In this document: piece by piece, positions 45,592 to 56,512 of the stretch | Numbering within the stretch: the stretch's first letter is position 1 | Layout: every line of letters begins with the position of its first letter | Assembly: GCA_026545225.1 (NCBI GenBank) | Contig: CM048850.1 | Coordinates: 24,168,297 to 24,232,296 of the forward strand | DNA: 64,000 bases | Direction: 5' to 3' | DNA from: Cornus controversa | Taxonomy: Eukaryota > Streptophyta > Magnoliopsida > Cornales > Cornaceae | Position numbers and translations under genes: made by a program | Notes under the pieces: model-generated | Seen by the model: the letters and a program-made list of their open reading frames with translations, nothing else | The model's database searches: none | What the model was told of the DNA's origin: nothing

Positions 45592-48500
45592 TTAATAAAT
45601 TTGACATATCAAATAGAGTATGCTAAAATATCATATGTCAATTTGCCACGTTATACTTCAAATAAATTTGAGGTATGAATTTAAAGCATCGGAGATGTTC
45701 TAAGAATCAAAACCAAATAGCATGCCAAATATCTTATAAAAGAACACATAGCCCTCAATTAATATTAAAATCACTCTCCTTAATCATGCCATTTTTTACG
45801 AGTTAGTTTCCAAAAATTTCACTTCAAAATACCTAAAAATGGCATTATGTAAATTTTAATATAGTTAAATTAAGTCAAAAGAAAGATAACACAAAATTTT
45901 GGTTGATCTATGTGATCTACTACAAATGAATTTTTGTACCAATATAATGTATTAGACAATCTCTTTCAAACAGTTAGACGTGCATCTTAGTATTTGTATA
46001 TAATCAAAATAAAAATAGAAAGCTCTCTAGCAATTGTGATGAAGAGCATCTCATCATAACTTTTCATATTAAAGTGTAAGATAAATTTAAGCAGACATTA
46101 ATTAAAAATTATTTTAAAAGACTAAATAAAAATAAAAAATATGGTTTATAATGAAAAAATATAGGAAAAGAGAATTTATTTGATTAATATCATTCATATG
46201 AAACAAAGAGTGAAATGAGAGAAATTATTAGGTGGTCATGGACAAGGGCGACTCAATATAATTTGAGGCATAGGTGAAAAATGTAAAAGTTATCATTTAA
46301 CATGTAATATATTACTATCAAATTCTAGTTAACAATCTTTACTTAAAAATCATTCTTGTTGAAATTATTATATCTAATTGGACTATTTTTTACTAATAAA
46401 TTTCTTAATTTTTTATTAATATCATTTCATTGTCAGTACATAGATAGTTATTGCAATAGAATATGATTTTTGATTAAGATTTTCAGTGGTTCACTTTCTT
46501 TCAATTCTTTTTCATATTCTTTGTAAAGAATTTTCTTATCTTGATAATTTTTTATATTTTTTATTTTTCACAATTATAGGTTAATTCTATATTCAACAAT
46601 TCATAAATAAATAAAAAACGTGGACACAGGAAAGAGGCGAGAGAATAAAGGAAGTGGTGAGATGAGGATCGATAGAAATTAGGAGTTTGAGAATGAATTA
46701 AATTATTTGGGCCCACTATTAAATCTTTACTATTGGTTGGTGCCTAACAATTCAAAAAAACAAAAATATTTAGGACGTGTAGGGGCAACTTTATCACTCG
46801 GTCCAATGGACTGAACTGATACAAAAAAGGACCAGGTATGCGTCAGCTTCATCCCATGTATCAGCAGGAGGACCAGAAGGCTGGGTCGATAATTGCAAAA
46901 GGGCCAAGTCGCCCCATCTCAAGGCTGGAAAGTCCAAATCAAATACAGACCTCTAACTCAAAAAGGAATCCAAACTTTTTGAGAGAAACGTTAGCTGTAA
47001 ATAAGGGAATTCGAGTCCTAAAAAGATTTGAATAATTCTAACTTGTATAAATATTCATGAAATGATGAATGAAAGGGATCCTCAAATCCACCTCTTGCAA
47101 TATCTTTTCTCTTTATCTGAAAGCATTGTGTTCATTACTTTTGGGTGAGTGCATTAAATTATTTTTATAGAGTGAGTTCTTAACGAGTAGATATTGGGTA
47201 TGCCAAGTACACCACGTCATTGGTATGCTCACCCAAAAGTAATGAGTATATCGTGTACATTTTTATTATTAACAACACTTTTGTATAAATTAGTAAAACA
47301 AATTTCATTGGATTGTGCATTTTCATATTGGGTGGGTATATCATTGACCTGTTATGGCTGGCACACCCAATATCAACATGTAAGAGTTCTTGATGTATCG
47401 ACTATTTTTTTTTTTTAACACTTATTGACTTTTATATGATTAGATTTAAATATTTAAATCTCGACACTTTAACGACTTTTGTATAGCAAGATTTAGGCCC
47501 CGTTTGGTAGAGCTTTCTAATATCAAAGGACTTCATTGATAAGACTTTTGTAAAAGGAAATTTGTTAGAAGAAATTTAGGAGAAAGAAGATGCTTGGTGA
47601 GTGCATTTTTTAAATATACTTTAACTTTTAAATTATTTTCTCTTGACAATATTATCCCTTTTTCTTGACAATGATTGCAATCCTTAAAGATTGGGAATTC
47701 TGCAATAGAGGTGTAGATGATGGTAGTGGAAGGTAATAGTGAAGGTGGCGATGGAGGTAGTAGTGGTGGTGGTAATGGTGGTGGAAGGCAGTGGTGATGG
47801 TGGTAGTAGTGGTGGTGGTGAAGGAAGAGGGCGACATATGTGTAATCAAATGTCACATTTTAAATAAAAAAAAAAAAAAACTTTTGATATTTAGAATGAT
47901 AGAAAGCTCTCCAAACAGGCACTTAAATATTGGAAATACATGTAAGCAAATTACTAGCATTTCCGTTGCATTTAAAAATTACTTGTAACTTAGATGAACA
48001 CATGTACAATTTAAGAGTTAAAAAATTAACGTTTACAAAAAATTGAAGAAGCAAATTTATTGTTTTAAAGAATTAATAAGATTAATAATTGTAACAAGTG
48101 TCAAAACACGCATGTGTTTGTGTAAATGTCCTCATGTGTAAGTGTTTACTTATATGCATGTGGTTAGGAAGATGACAGGGGCTGACCTTGTTGGAGAAGA
48201 AGATCCTTTGATCAGAACCATCAGACGTTGGTTGAACGTAAGAATTACAGGTGATGTGAACTGGGCCATTAGGGAAACAGTCAAGTTCTATCGTCTTCAG
48301 ATACACCTCATTGTTGTGTTTATGTTGCACAAACACTGCACCGATTTCCCCAAAGTCTTCTTTAACTGAAAAATCAGTCTCACTCTCATACTTCACTTCA
48401 TTTTCATCTGCACTGCTCCGTCTAACCTTCAGCTCGATTGGTGGCTTCTCTAGTCCCGTTGCTTCAAAACAATAAATAATCAAAAATAAATATTAGTTTC

Positions 48501-49984
48501 ACAAGTTCTTCTAGGTTGGTTTTTTAATATCAGATAAACAAGAAATTTAATGCTTGTAGGCCCTGGGGGTATGCACCATGTTTTATGTACAGTCTTTTCC
48601 TTTTAATACATCTACCTTAACCCAAAAAAAAACTAAAATTCGGAACTTGTAAGACATCTTTAATTTTATTTTTTGTGTGCAGTATTTGGAAATTTATTTT
48701 ATTAAAAATCATTTTTAAAAAAGTTGTGTTATCATATTTTATAATTTTGAGAATTATTTTATAATTTTCTGAAAGTAATTTTGTGTTTTTTTGAAAATTA
48801 TTTTCTGAAAACTAAACCTAACAAGCATTCATTAGCTAAATTGAAGGAAAAAAATAATAATAACAAGATGAACCCTCTTCAATTTGACTTGCATTCTCTC
48901 AAATAAATTTTTCTGTCTAATATCTTCAAATCTAAATTTGACAAGTTATCAGAAAAAACATCTATCACCTCATCATCTTTATTTGGATTAAATTGTGTGT
49001 GAAACCAAACAAGTAGTTAGTTATCCAAACAGTGATGCGACAGGTTTTACTCGTTGGACGAAAGTTTGAGAGATTAGAGACAAAAAAAAATTATTGGAGG
49101 GATTCAAATCCCTTCAATTTAGTCATTGTCAACTCTCTTTTTCAACATTTAGGTTAGTATTGCAACTCTAAATGATCATCGCCTATAGATGAGTCCAGTC
49201 AGTTACTTGTCTACTTTGCCATCATTGTGACAAGCATGAGCATATGGAGTACTATTAAAATTAGGTGTAAATATTTCAAAACAATGACCTTTACATTATT
49301 ATTTATTTTTTTTCTCTGGATTGATTTAAACGTTTAATAGGGATGGTTTTGCCACGGTTTATCCGGTTTGTCCATCAAATTTCCAAACAAAAAAATATTA
49401 AAATATGCTAGTGACATTGCGTAACTGTCTCATTCCAACGTTATGAGATCTGAGATGGTCCCTATGTTATATGGACCTCATCTCATTTAAAAGCTCAAGT
49501 GTGTGCGGCAAAAATAAATAGAAAAAAGATCAAACATGCAAAACACAAACACATAAATCTAGAAGGTTCACTCAAAATTTTGGATTACGTTATTGGTGTT
49601 GTAAGATTTTTACGATAATAAGAAAAACAGGAATACAATTACAGAGAGTTTAAACCATATATATAGACACCTCCTAAGACTACATAACAAATATATAAAT
49701 ACTAAAATGCTTTTCTAAAAAATTTGGACTAAGGTGTATAGTATAATCAGGCTTCACACTACCTATCAGTGTGACACCAACGTCGCTCCAGAAAAATATC
49801 ATGACCCAAAGAGAGCCGAGCTACTATTGGCTCGGGTGAAAAAAAAGGGTGAAACCCGTAGACTGATCCAAATTGAACCGGATGGTACAATTATTCCGAT
49901 TTTAATAAAAACTTGTTAACTAACGATTCAATTCTAGTTTAGAATTCATTCGGACCGAATCAAACCAAACTAAACAGTTAACTA

Positions 49985-50045
<61 letters not shown>

Positions 50046-51566
50046 ACTACGTTGACTAATTATAAAATTAATTTGCATATATGCTTAGTGTATTGATTCT
50101 TAGAATGCGTATAGTCACAAATCTTTTTCAATTCAATTGGTAATATGTATGCATACATCACTAAATAGAGCCTCTCTTTCAAATACCGCAGCCTTATAAA
50201 GAATTATGCTTTCAAGATCAAGAGGACTATTAATTAACGAGTGTGACAGACATGAAAAAATAATTTTTGTGATTTATATCTTTAATTATGGAGCGAGATC
50301 ATATGTTACACTGGTTTCCTCTATTCAAGGGTTAGCTTTTTTAAATCAAGGGTGTACCATCACCTTAATTACTTGTTCCTTATTTTTTGATAAATATTAT
50401 GAAAAAAATTTGTGATGTTTATTATTTTTCTTAAATTATTATTATGCTTATAGTCACAAATCGAGCTATTTCTTTATTTTCATAACTTCAAACAAACCAA
50501 AGGAAAAATTGTTGTCTAAATAATCAATTGAATTGAAGCAAATTATTGTTTCCTGAGATTGAATATTGTTTCCTTTCGTGAACATGCATATATGCATATA
50601 TGTTTAGAATTATAGTTTAGAACTGGACGAACCGGTCTTTTATGATTCGGTTTGGTTCCACATTCGGTTCTATTCTAATTTTTTAAGAACTATTGAAATT
50701 GATTCGATTCTGATTTAATTTGAAATCCAACTGTGTGCACCCTTAGTATTAACATATTCTTTTCTGCATATTTCGTGTGAATTTTATACTGCTGAAACAT
50801 TTGTTAAAGTTATCAAAATTAATACACTATTACCACAGCTGATCAAATAATTAAAAATTATTTTTTTATTTCAAGCAACACATGCAAATACTCACACATC
50901 ACTGTCTCATGTTAGAGAAGGAGAGCTCATACCACCTCTAGAAAATATTAGTCATCATATATTGTTCTATAAAAGACCCAATTTTTGAGAATATATATTT
51001 TTAATTTTTTTCCTTTTCAAACAAAGAATAATTTGAAGCTCTCAAGCTTTAGCGAATACCAGAAACAATGATTGTGGTTATATACCTGTTCCGTTTTTCA
51101 CTACAATCACAAAATCAACAATTCTTCTCTTTTTTTTTTTTTTTTTACCTTGGGAAGGTAATGTAAACAATTACGCCAGACTAAATAATAGAAAAGAAAG
51201 ATTGACCAATAGATATTTTGGACTTGAATATGGATACTCTAAAATAATAATAATAAAAATAAATAAATGATTACTAGGATCGAGCTCACCACTAACAAGC
51301 TGCAAGGTGAGCTCGTTGAGCCCGTCACTTGGTTGGGTGGTAACAACAGCTTTAACAGCAACGGACTTCTCAGTAGCACTTGTTGCTATGGCTTTAATGG
51401 TGCCTGGAACAAAGCTAACATGAATGTTCTTTTGGGTTCTGCGGCAATCCGGCTTTAGCCAGAGGGTAAAAGAAGCGGCGTGGTTGCCGGAGAAGAAGGG
51501 TTTGTGCCACAGGAATAGGCTTTGAGAAGAATGGCGTGACTGGTGAACTACGGGTGTCTTCAACAT
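28716..51566 (-). CDS. LOX2: LOX-A: plastid 13-lipoxygenase, LOX2 type, nine exons (848 aa predicted)
   Basis: Adds O2 to linoleic/linolenic acid; LOX2-type 13-lipoxygenases act in chloroplasts and feed jasmonate and leaf-aldehyde synthesis. Exons in transcript order: 51275-51566, 48187-48461, 44365-44599, 43042-43263, 42883-42968, 31006-31116, 30276-30580, 29602-29868, 28716-29469. All introns are GT-AG and phases agree; the sum is 2547 nt with no stop. The start is the ATG at 51564-51566 (MLKTPVVHQ). Residues 1 to about 70 are Ser/basic-rich (transit peptide), about 75-190 PLAT, the rest catalytic. Iron ligands are His503, His508, His698, Asn702 and C-terminal Ile848. Phe566 in ESTFSPGKY fits 13-specificity and Ala558 fits S-stereochemistry. 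It is shorter than typical LOX2 (about 900 aa): the PLAT start and exon 4 are reduced. Introns hold many transposons; expression is not shown by sequence. Confidence 0.9.
31879..32203. mobile_element. MITE with about 60-bp terminal inverted repeats (325 bp)
   Basis: Left end TGTAGGTACAGAAAAATTGC and the right end is its inverse (ttctgtacctaca at 32191-32203). The inverted match continues for about 60 bp through gtgtatttgc, the ccctttttcattatcacc side and its complement. No clean target duplication (aaggtaaa left, gtaagtaa right). The interior is non-coding. Confidence 0.75.
32617..33946 (-). pseudogene. LINE ORF2 C-terminal part: RT end and zf-RVT
   Basis: Minus-strand fragments give the RT tail (AGKLQL near 33700, then [13 protein letters not shown] at about 33600) and the zf-RVT region with the pattern ACTLC...H..LFFHCPF (about 32870-32780). 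Several frames are needed, so it is dead. Confidence 0.75.
35470..36000. repeat. Three-copy tandem repeat inside the 3.6-kb solo LTR
   Basis: Each copy contains a version of ttttaaagtgtctaaaa, attttagaaaatac, taactttctg and cttgggtttaaattttca in that order. Copies differ by small indels. Non-coding. Confidence 0.65.
36329..36880. repeat. 68/69-bp tandem array, about eight copies, inside the 3.6-kb solo LTR
   Basis: A unit of ggcatgtaaggattgcc, cgtgtcaggatcgcc and aataaggtatctatgcattt recurs at 36329, 36397, 36465 and 36533 with an exact 68-bp period. Copies of about 69 bp with a ggcatgttgggattgcc variant follow. It is a direct contiguous tandem with no unique spacers. Confidence 0.85.
38257..39010 (-). 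pseudogene. LINE reverse transcriptase core
   Basis: Minus strand shows [32 protein letters not shown] (about 38430-38470) and the catalytic FADD box at 38324-38335. The frame is cut at 38257 by TRIM-3. The order and motifs are those of plant L1-type ORF2. Confidence 0.85.
39359..40270 (-). pseudogene. LINE endonuclease domain
   Basis: Minus-strand fragments contain [18 protein letters not shown] (about 39945-40000) and [13 protein letters not shown] (about 39700-39740), matching the GDFN and S(D)HxP signatures of apurinic-type endonucleases in LINE ORF2. Split over frames. Confidence 0.75.
40938..41558 (-). pseudogene. LINE ORF1 remnant with DUF4283-like domain
   Basis: A 206-residue open frame from an ATG at 41556-41558. 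[36 protein letters not shown] and [15 protein letters not shown] fit the DUF4283 region that heads plant LINE ORF1 (family knowledge). The following CCHC zinc knuckle is missing or shifted out of frame. An upstream Thr/Pro-rich frame (41644-41898) probably belongs to the same ORF1 but is in another frame. Confidence 0.7.
42340..42830 (+). mobile_element. TRIM-4, divergent subfamily, left end truncated
   Basis: Right LTR 42602-42830 (TGTAATCACCCGC to GAGTATTACA). The left LTR starts only at the ggggtggattgcc segment (42340) and so lacks about its first 13 bases; it ends at 42532. The interior has primer site TGGTATCAGAGC (42535-42546) and polypurine tract (about 42589-42600). The first 70 bp of the LTR differ from TRIM-1/2/3, while the rest is clearly the same family. 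Confidence 0.82.
43363..43932. mobile_element. MITE-like element rich in GACACGG repeats, LOX-A intron 3 (570 bp)
   Basis: Inverted ends: left CTAGGAAGCATGGACACGG, right reverse complement CTAGAAAGCACGGACACTT. A perfect 8-bp target duplication TTGCTACC lies at 43355-43362 and 43933-43940, fitting an hAT-like (or Mutator-like) insertion. Both subterminal parts are packed with short gacacgg/gtgtccga repeats. Block B shows the unoccupied site at about 63984 (ttaattgc joined to cgtgtttc). Confidence 0.8.
44600..48186 (-). other. LOX-A intron 2 (3.6 kb)
   Basis: Non-coding and AT-rich. It contains an AT microsatellite (about 45559-45583), a possible worn retrotransposon LTR with a TATAAATA box (about 46780-47130), an inverted-repeat pair (47189-47207 and 47358-47375) and the MITE at 47496-47921. 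No other gene recognised. Confidence 0.6.
47496..47921. mobile_element. hAT-like MITE in LOX-A intron 2
   Basis: Inverted ends: left GGCCCCGTTTGGTAGAGCTT, right reverse complement TGCCTGTTTGGAGAGCTTTC, matching over about 28 bp with one gap. The interior includes a GGT/GTG-rich stretch (47700-47830), which creates a spurious His-rich frame on the minus strand. No clear target duplication. Confidence 0.6.
49504..49768 (-). mobile_element. Solo LTR of the copia-1 family in LOX-A intron 1 (265 bp)
   Basis: On the minus strand it starts TGATAGGTAGTGTGAAGCC and ends GCCGCA, matching the 3' LTR at 1659-1921 throughout, including the TATATATA region and the aaactctctgtaattgtat segment. It is flanked by the 5-bp duplication GTGTG (49499-49503, 49769-49773). 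No internal sequence remains. Confidence 0.85.
49988..50042. repeat. AT dinucleotide microsatellite
   Basis: Uninterrupted TA repeat of about 55 bp in LOX-A intron 1, next to a sequence with a weak inverted partner near 50620-50760. Confidence 0.9.
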
Positions 51567-51672
51567 CTTTTTTGGGGTCAATGGAATAATGGCTACTTGC
51601 TAGAGAATTAAGGGTGTCTTAGATTTCTTAGAACTGGGCAAAGGTATGTCACAAGTTGAGGCGAAGCTTTAA

Positions 51673-51680
51673 TTTATATA
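51673..51680 (-). promoter_or_regulatory. Candidate TATA box of LOX-A
   Basis: Minus strand TATATAAA, about 107 nt upstream of the LOX-A ATG, which leaves room for a leader of roughly 75-80 nt. It lies in a short unique stretch between the gene and the block A/B junction (about 52070). No other core element is evident. Confidence 0.5.
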
Positions 51681-52069
51681 GTCGAGAGAGAGAACAAGAA
51701 ATCATTGCACCTGAAATTTATATACTGTATAGTAGTAAAATATTAGGTAAATAAAGTCTTTATCTTCTTGAACGTTGTTTCAATACAAGACAAGGGTTGA
51801 TGATCAAGGGCTTATATTTTTTTTTATTTAAAGTGTGTTTTTGCATGTTTGATGTGAAATTGTTTTATATTTGATTACTCTATATAATAAACGGAATTGC
51901 AAATTCATTTAATAGAGAGTTTTTCATGAATTTAGGATTCTCAAATTAAGAGTTAAAGAATTTTTTATTAATTGAGGACTCTCAAATTAAGTAGACTATT
52001 TGTTTAAAGAGATGTGAGGGATTTAGTGTCTATTTGCCTAAAATTTTTGAAACACTTGAAATAAAAAGT
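51681..52069 (-). promoter_or_regulatory. LOX-A upstream region up to the duplication junction
   Basis: Only about 0.4 kb separates the TATA candidate from the start of block B sequence, so the LOX-A promoter was placed next to the 3' flank of the duplicated unit. AT-rich; no named motif is claimed. Confidence 0.4.
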
Positions 52070-52273
52070 ATTATTTTATTCATACAAAATAAGATGGTTT
52101 GGTATTTTAAAGAATAGTTATTTAAAAATTACAAAACTGTATTATTTTATGCCACAAAACATACCACAGGATCTACTATTACAAGAGGAGTTCATGTTGT
52201 ATGTCATGTACTTTAAAACTATCACGTTTTGAGGCACAACAAACTCTATCACCCTTCTCTCTATATATGGATA

Positions 52274-52537
52274 GGGAAATACTAAACTTCATGAAATTAT
52301 TTCATGATTTTCTATCATAAATGATGTGTCAGGTGATAATACCATTGGAACTTCATATATGAGAAAAATTCTACCAATACTAACTCACCATTTAATTTTA
52401 TCACCTAAAATAATAGAAAATAATAATGAAAAATAAAAATTTATTGTTAGTGGGATTCCTATAAATATAGAAGTGTTATCTGTCTCATCATTCATGATAG
52501 AAAACATGAAATAATTTCATGATGTGTAGCATTGCTC
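52274..52537. mobile_element. MULE-type MITE, block B copy
   Basis: Paralogue of 9045-9308 with the same inverted ends and the same flanking ATATGGATA on both sides. Several percent different from the A copy. Confidence 0.75.
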
Positions 52538-53331
52538 ATATGGATATATGAGCAAGAGAATTTATCCACACTTTCGATAGTGGCCGTTAGATTTAATCTA
52601 ATGGCCACATTCCAAAACCACTTCTCACCTTTCCAAAATTCACAAAACTACCTTATGTGAATTTTAATTTTGAAAAATTAATATTATCGTGGTTTATCAA
52701 TTCCTTACCTATTGTAAAAAAAAATGATAAATTACCAAAAGTAAACAATTGAATTAAGACATGAGACGTGATCAATAATCGGTATTAGACTTCTTCCACC
52801 TTCTGACACAACTGTTTGTTTAATTAAAGGTTGTCCTACATCTTGTATTTCAAAAGCAGCCTTCTGTGACAACTTTGCTCACAAGTTTTGTTGCAAAGTA
52901 TCTCAGAAGCAACTGATGTTTAAGTGGTGGACATGAGATAAAATTGACTATACTGCAAAATTTAATTCAATTTCTCCAACCTTTGTTGATAGTAAATGAA
53001 CTAGTAGGGAAGAAAATTAATATTTTTATCGAGCCTTTATGAATAAGCAGTAATTCTTCTGGTGAAAAGTTTTTGTTTATCTTCTAGTATCACATTCATG
53101 TCGGATCACAAGTAGCATTCTAATATGAATGATGACCATAGTTCTTACTTTAATTTTCTAACAAATTGCCAAAAAGTAAGATTCAAAAAGAAAAGTGTAA
53201 CAAGCATTATCATTTTCTACCTTATGAAGTCAAATATTTTTGTAAACTCATTCAATTTCAATGTGAATCTTACTTGTCTTGTTTTGGCTTAATGTGGCAA
53301 TTCTTACATTGAATATTCTTACATAGAACTT

Positions 53332-54387
53332 TGATGCAAAACACCTCAGGCTTACTATTGCAACTACCTCGCCCAACTATTGTAGATTTTCGACTAACGT
53401 CAAAATCCTCTCAAAAGGGTAACTGGATGTACACGAACACTCAGCAAGTATTTTGTCTCCTTCATAACTCGATCTTCTTCTCCTTCCTCACCAATGAATA
53501 GTTGTATACTAAACCAATCCAGTAATTTGATCATGAATAAATCTTCAATATAGTCTTCGAACAATTGATCAAGCAAATATAGACACCCTAAATCACTCAA
53601 TGAATATGTGTGTGCTGTCAAAAATATAAACAAAGAATTTGAGAGAAAAAGTCATTTGCTAAAAAAATATCTCAATGCTTTCTCTCTCTAGAATATGAAT
53701 TTATGTTATGTTGAAAGCTTCGGTGAAAGCACTAATTTTTTCACACTTAGAGAGAAAAAATATGAGGTTCTTACAAAGATTAAAAACCCTAATTGTTTTT
53801 AGAAAATAAGTTAAAAACTAATAGGAAATAAGTCCCAACGTTTTAGGAAAGTTTTAGGTCAAATTCAGGTCAAAACAGGACTTTGCAGGACGAAATTCGC
53901 CAAAGCAGAAGCATGGACAGGTCCAGCCTATTCTTGGACCAGTCCAGGCTTTTGTCTATCAAAAAATAAGATCTCAAGACCTCTTAGACCGATTCAGGTT
54001 TGAGCTAAACCAGTCCAATCTTGAATATTGAAGCATTTTGCTCAAAAGTCCCTCTAGTCAAGGTTGGAACCTCCCGGTTTGAAATATATGTTTTCTCACC
54101 ACTTTACCTGGATTATGTGACTTTCATATGTGATTAACGATATCCTCATACACTTGGAACCATCTCAAAACTCCAATCAATCGAATCTTTGTTCAGACTA
54201 TTGATAGCTTCTTCCGAAGATTCAAGCTTCATCATTTGAGGAACATTTGCATGGTTGGTGTAAAACGTCATTCTCACTTTGAGATTTCATTTACGAGATC
54301 AATGATGAGAATATAAAGCAAAGATTAAAACTCGATCATGCTTGGTTTTTACACCAAAGATTGTCAACTACAAAAATATATGTCACA
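53332..54387 (-). repeat. Old SIRE-like LTR fragment, block B
   Basis: Paralogue of 10100-11154, with the same truncated start and the terminal tatatgtcaca. The open frame 53400-53633 inside it is a shadow. Confidence 0.65.
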
Positions 54388-55759
54388 TTTTTCAAAGTGT
54401 TCCAACATCTGTCATGTTTAAACTCCTCAATCATTATGGCATGATACAGATGTGTAGCTGATGTCATCTAAATTAAATAATTGTAGAATAATTAGACTGG
54501 ATTATTTAAAATAATTACGAATTAAATTTAATACAATAATGAATTTAATTAAAATAATTAACTTATCGTATCATCATTATTGAAGCTAATGGTGTAATTC
54601 ATTTGAATTGTATTCAAGCATCTAGATCATTTGTTAATTTTTTCTTGGATGCCAGATCAACGATTTGACAAACTGCAGGCGTTTCGAGCAGTTGGAGCAC
54701 CGAGTTGTATTTGAAATTCGATGAGAACTTTTTTCCATAATGTTATCTTTTGTTGGTATGCACTGATCACTGCATCACAGCAGACTTCCAACCACGAACG
54801 ACACATAGTCTCATCTTCGGCGGTGGACCAATTGTGATTTCAGGCAACCGGTTGCTTTCAGAAAGGTTTGGCGATTGTGGCACTTACTATTGGGGTGATT
54901 GAGCAAATGAAAATTGGAATTCGACAATGAAATATTCATAAGATTACTCGTATGGCAAAAAATCATTGTTTGATAAAGGGTTGTAGTTGAAATGTGGTAG
55001 TGTAGGATCCATGAAATTGAGTTTTGTAACAAAAAAATAATTAAGATTGAGAAATTAAAGGATTTATAACTTCAAGGAGAAGAAAATATGGATATTTGAT
55101 TGTGAAATGAATGAATGTTGGATTTGATGAATTTATAGAGGTGAAAATAAAGGAAAAAATTAAAAAAAAAATTAAACTTTTTTAGCCAATATAGCCGTTT
55201 TAGGCACTGTTTGGGTGGGTTTATTGGCATTCGCAGTCTAATATATATATATTTTTAAATAATTTAAAAGTAAAACAAAAATTCAAGTTCTGGGCACCCA
55301 AACAGACCCTTAGGCCTAGCCAATGGTCATGACTGTTGGCTGTCACGCGGCATGCTCTGTACGTGCCGTGTAGGTGTTTTTTTTTAATCCCAACTATTGA
55401 AACGACATCGTTTCGGTAGCGGAATTGCAAAACTGATCACTCCGATTGTGCGATTCGTTCCCCGATCGCCCCACCTCCAATGGCTAAGCCATTCGAGGCC
55501 CAATCAACCAATGCATCGCCAGACGTCTAGCGATGGGGTTGCAACTGCTTTTTGTATGTGTATTCGTGGATGACTAGAGGTTGAGTCTAAGTTACTCGTG
55601 CGGTTAGACACATCAAGCGTATCTGATGAGTTAAATGTATTATATAAATTATAAATGAAGCTCTCTTGTTATACTCTTTTTATTTGATATTGTTTCAAAA
55701 GTAATGAAATGTGTAAGTTAGACACTTTATGTTAGATAAAATACTAATTTTTACCTTTC
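54388..55759. other. Block B spacer with the unoccupied copia-3 site
   Basis: Paralogue of 11155-12336 joined directly to 17108-17287. The junction gcgatggggttgcaactgct (about 55531-55550) is the site without copia-3. Near 55660-55710 block B has extra sequence absent from A. Right of about 55720 the two blocks become nearly identical. Confidence 0.7.
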
Positions 55760-56512
55760 AAAATAAAAGAATAATGTTAAAATTGAAAATTTAATTGCAT
55801 CTCCGTGTCTTGAATATAAAAAATTGGTAAAATTTACATATAATAGAATAATGTTAAAATTGAAAATTTAATTGCATCTCCGTGTCTTGAATATAAAAAA
55901 TTGGTAAAATTTACATTTAAATTCATATCCGCCATTAATATATCTATCCGAATTCAGGTAACATCATAAGTAACAAGGTATTTTCCACCTTTGAAAAAAT
56001 TTCTGCAAATGAAGCTTAATTTGGTGGCCCACTGTGTTTGTCCACGTTATAGTCAATTGTGCTGTTACTATCTGTATAAATTTCAGATGTAACTTTGCTT
56101 TAAATGCCAAAAACAATACTGCTGTGGTCCTAATGCCTAATGGACATGAGAACCGTACTCGAGGAAGGGTCTCTATATGGTAGCAACCACACGTACCATT
56201 TCAATTAAAGTATGTCTTTGTTGTAAAAGAAAATTCCAAACAATGGATTGTTAGAATATAGTTCCAACCACGCGTACCATTTCAATTAAAGTATGTCTTT
56301 GTTGTCAAAGAAAAATCCTAACACTGAATTGTTGGAATATAGTTGCAACCACACGCACCATTTCAATTAAAGCATGTCTTTGTTGTCAAAGAAAAATCCA
56401 AACAATGGATTGTTGGAAAATAATTGCAACCACACGTACAGTTGAAATGCCCATTTCAATTAAAGCATGTTTTTGTTGTCAAAGAAAAATCCAAACAATG
56501 GATTGTTCAAAA
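55760..56512. repeat. Tandem repeats of block B flank
   Basis: Two-copy repeat of about 77 bp (about 55760-55917) and four-copy repeat of about 85 bp (about 56180-56512), matching 17288-17442 and 17700-18045 almost base for base. Confidence 0.75.

Larger units (their letters stand above)
48462..51274 (-). other. LOX-A intron 1 (2.8 kb)
   Basis: Holds the solo copia LTR at 49504-49768 and a long AT microsatellite at about 49988-50042. The rest is AT-rich and unrecognised. Splice sites fit: donor CCTA/GTAATC and acceptor tttgaag/CAACGG. Confidence 0.65.
8270..52069 (+). repeat. Tandem segmental duplication, block A
   Basis: From about 8270 rightward the sequence matches 52070 rightward in the same order and orientation: MITE, old LTR, flank tandem repeats, LINE fragment, TRIM-2, then lipoxygenase exons 9 to 4. 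Block A is about 43.8 kb because of insertions that block B lacks. With those removed, the 3' flank shrinks to roughly the 7.4 kb seen in B. The left boundary is near ttattcagacaaaataagat (about 8272). Confidence 0.85.

Noticed and set aside
47533..47856. His/Pro-rich minus-strand frame
   Set aside because: Produced by a GGT/GTG microsatellite inside a MITE in LOX-A intron 2.
49830..50760. Possible large inverted repeat between about 49860-49980 and 50620-50760 (ttcggtttggtt-type motifs)
   Set aside because: Similarity is limited to degenerate, low-complexity motifs; no definable ends or target duplication.
51567..51581. Upstream start of LOX-A five codons before the ATG
   Set aside because: The first codon there is TTG; the ATG at 51564-51566 gives MLK, the usual start of LOX2 precursors.
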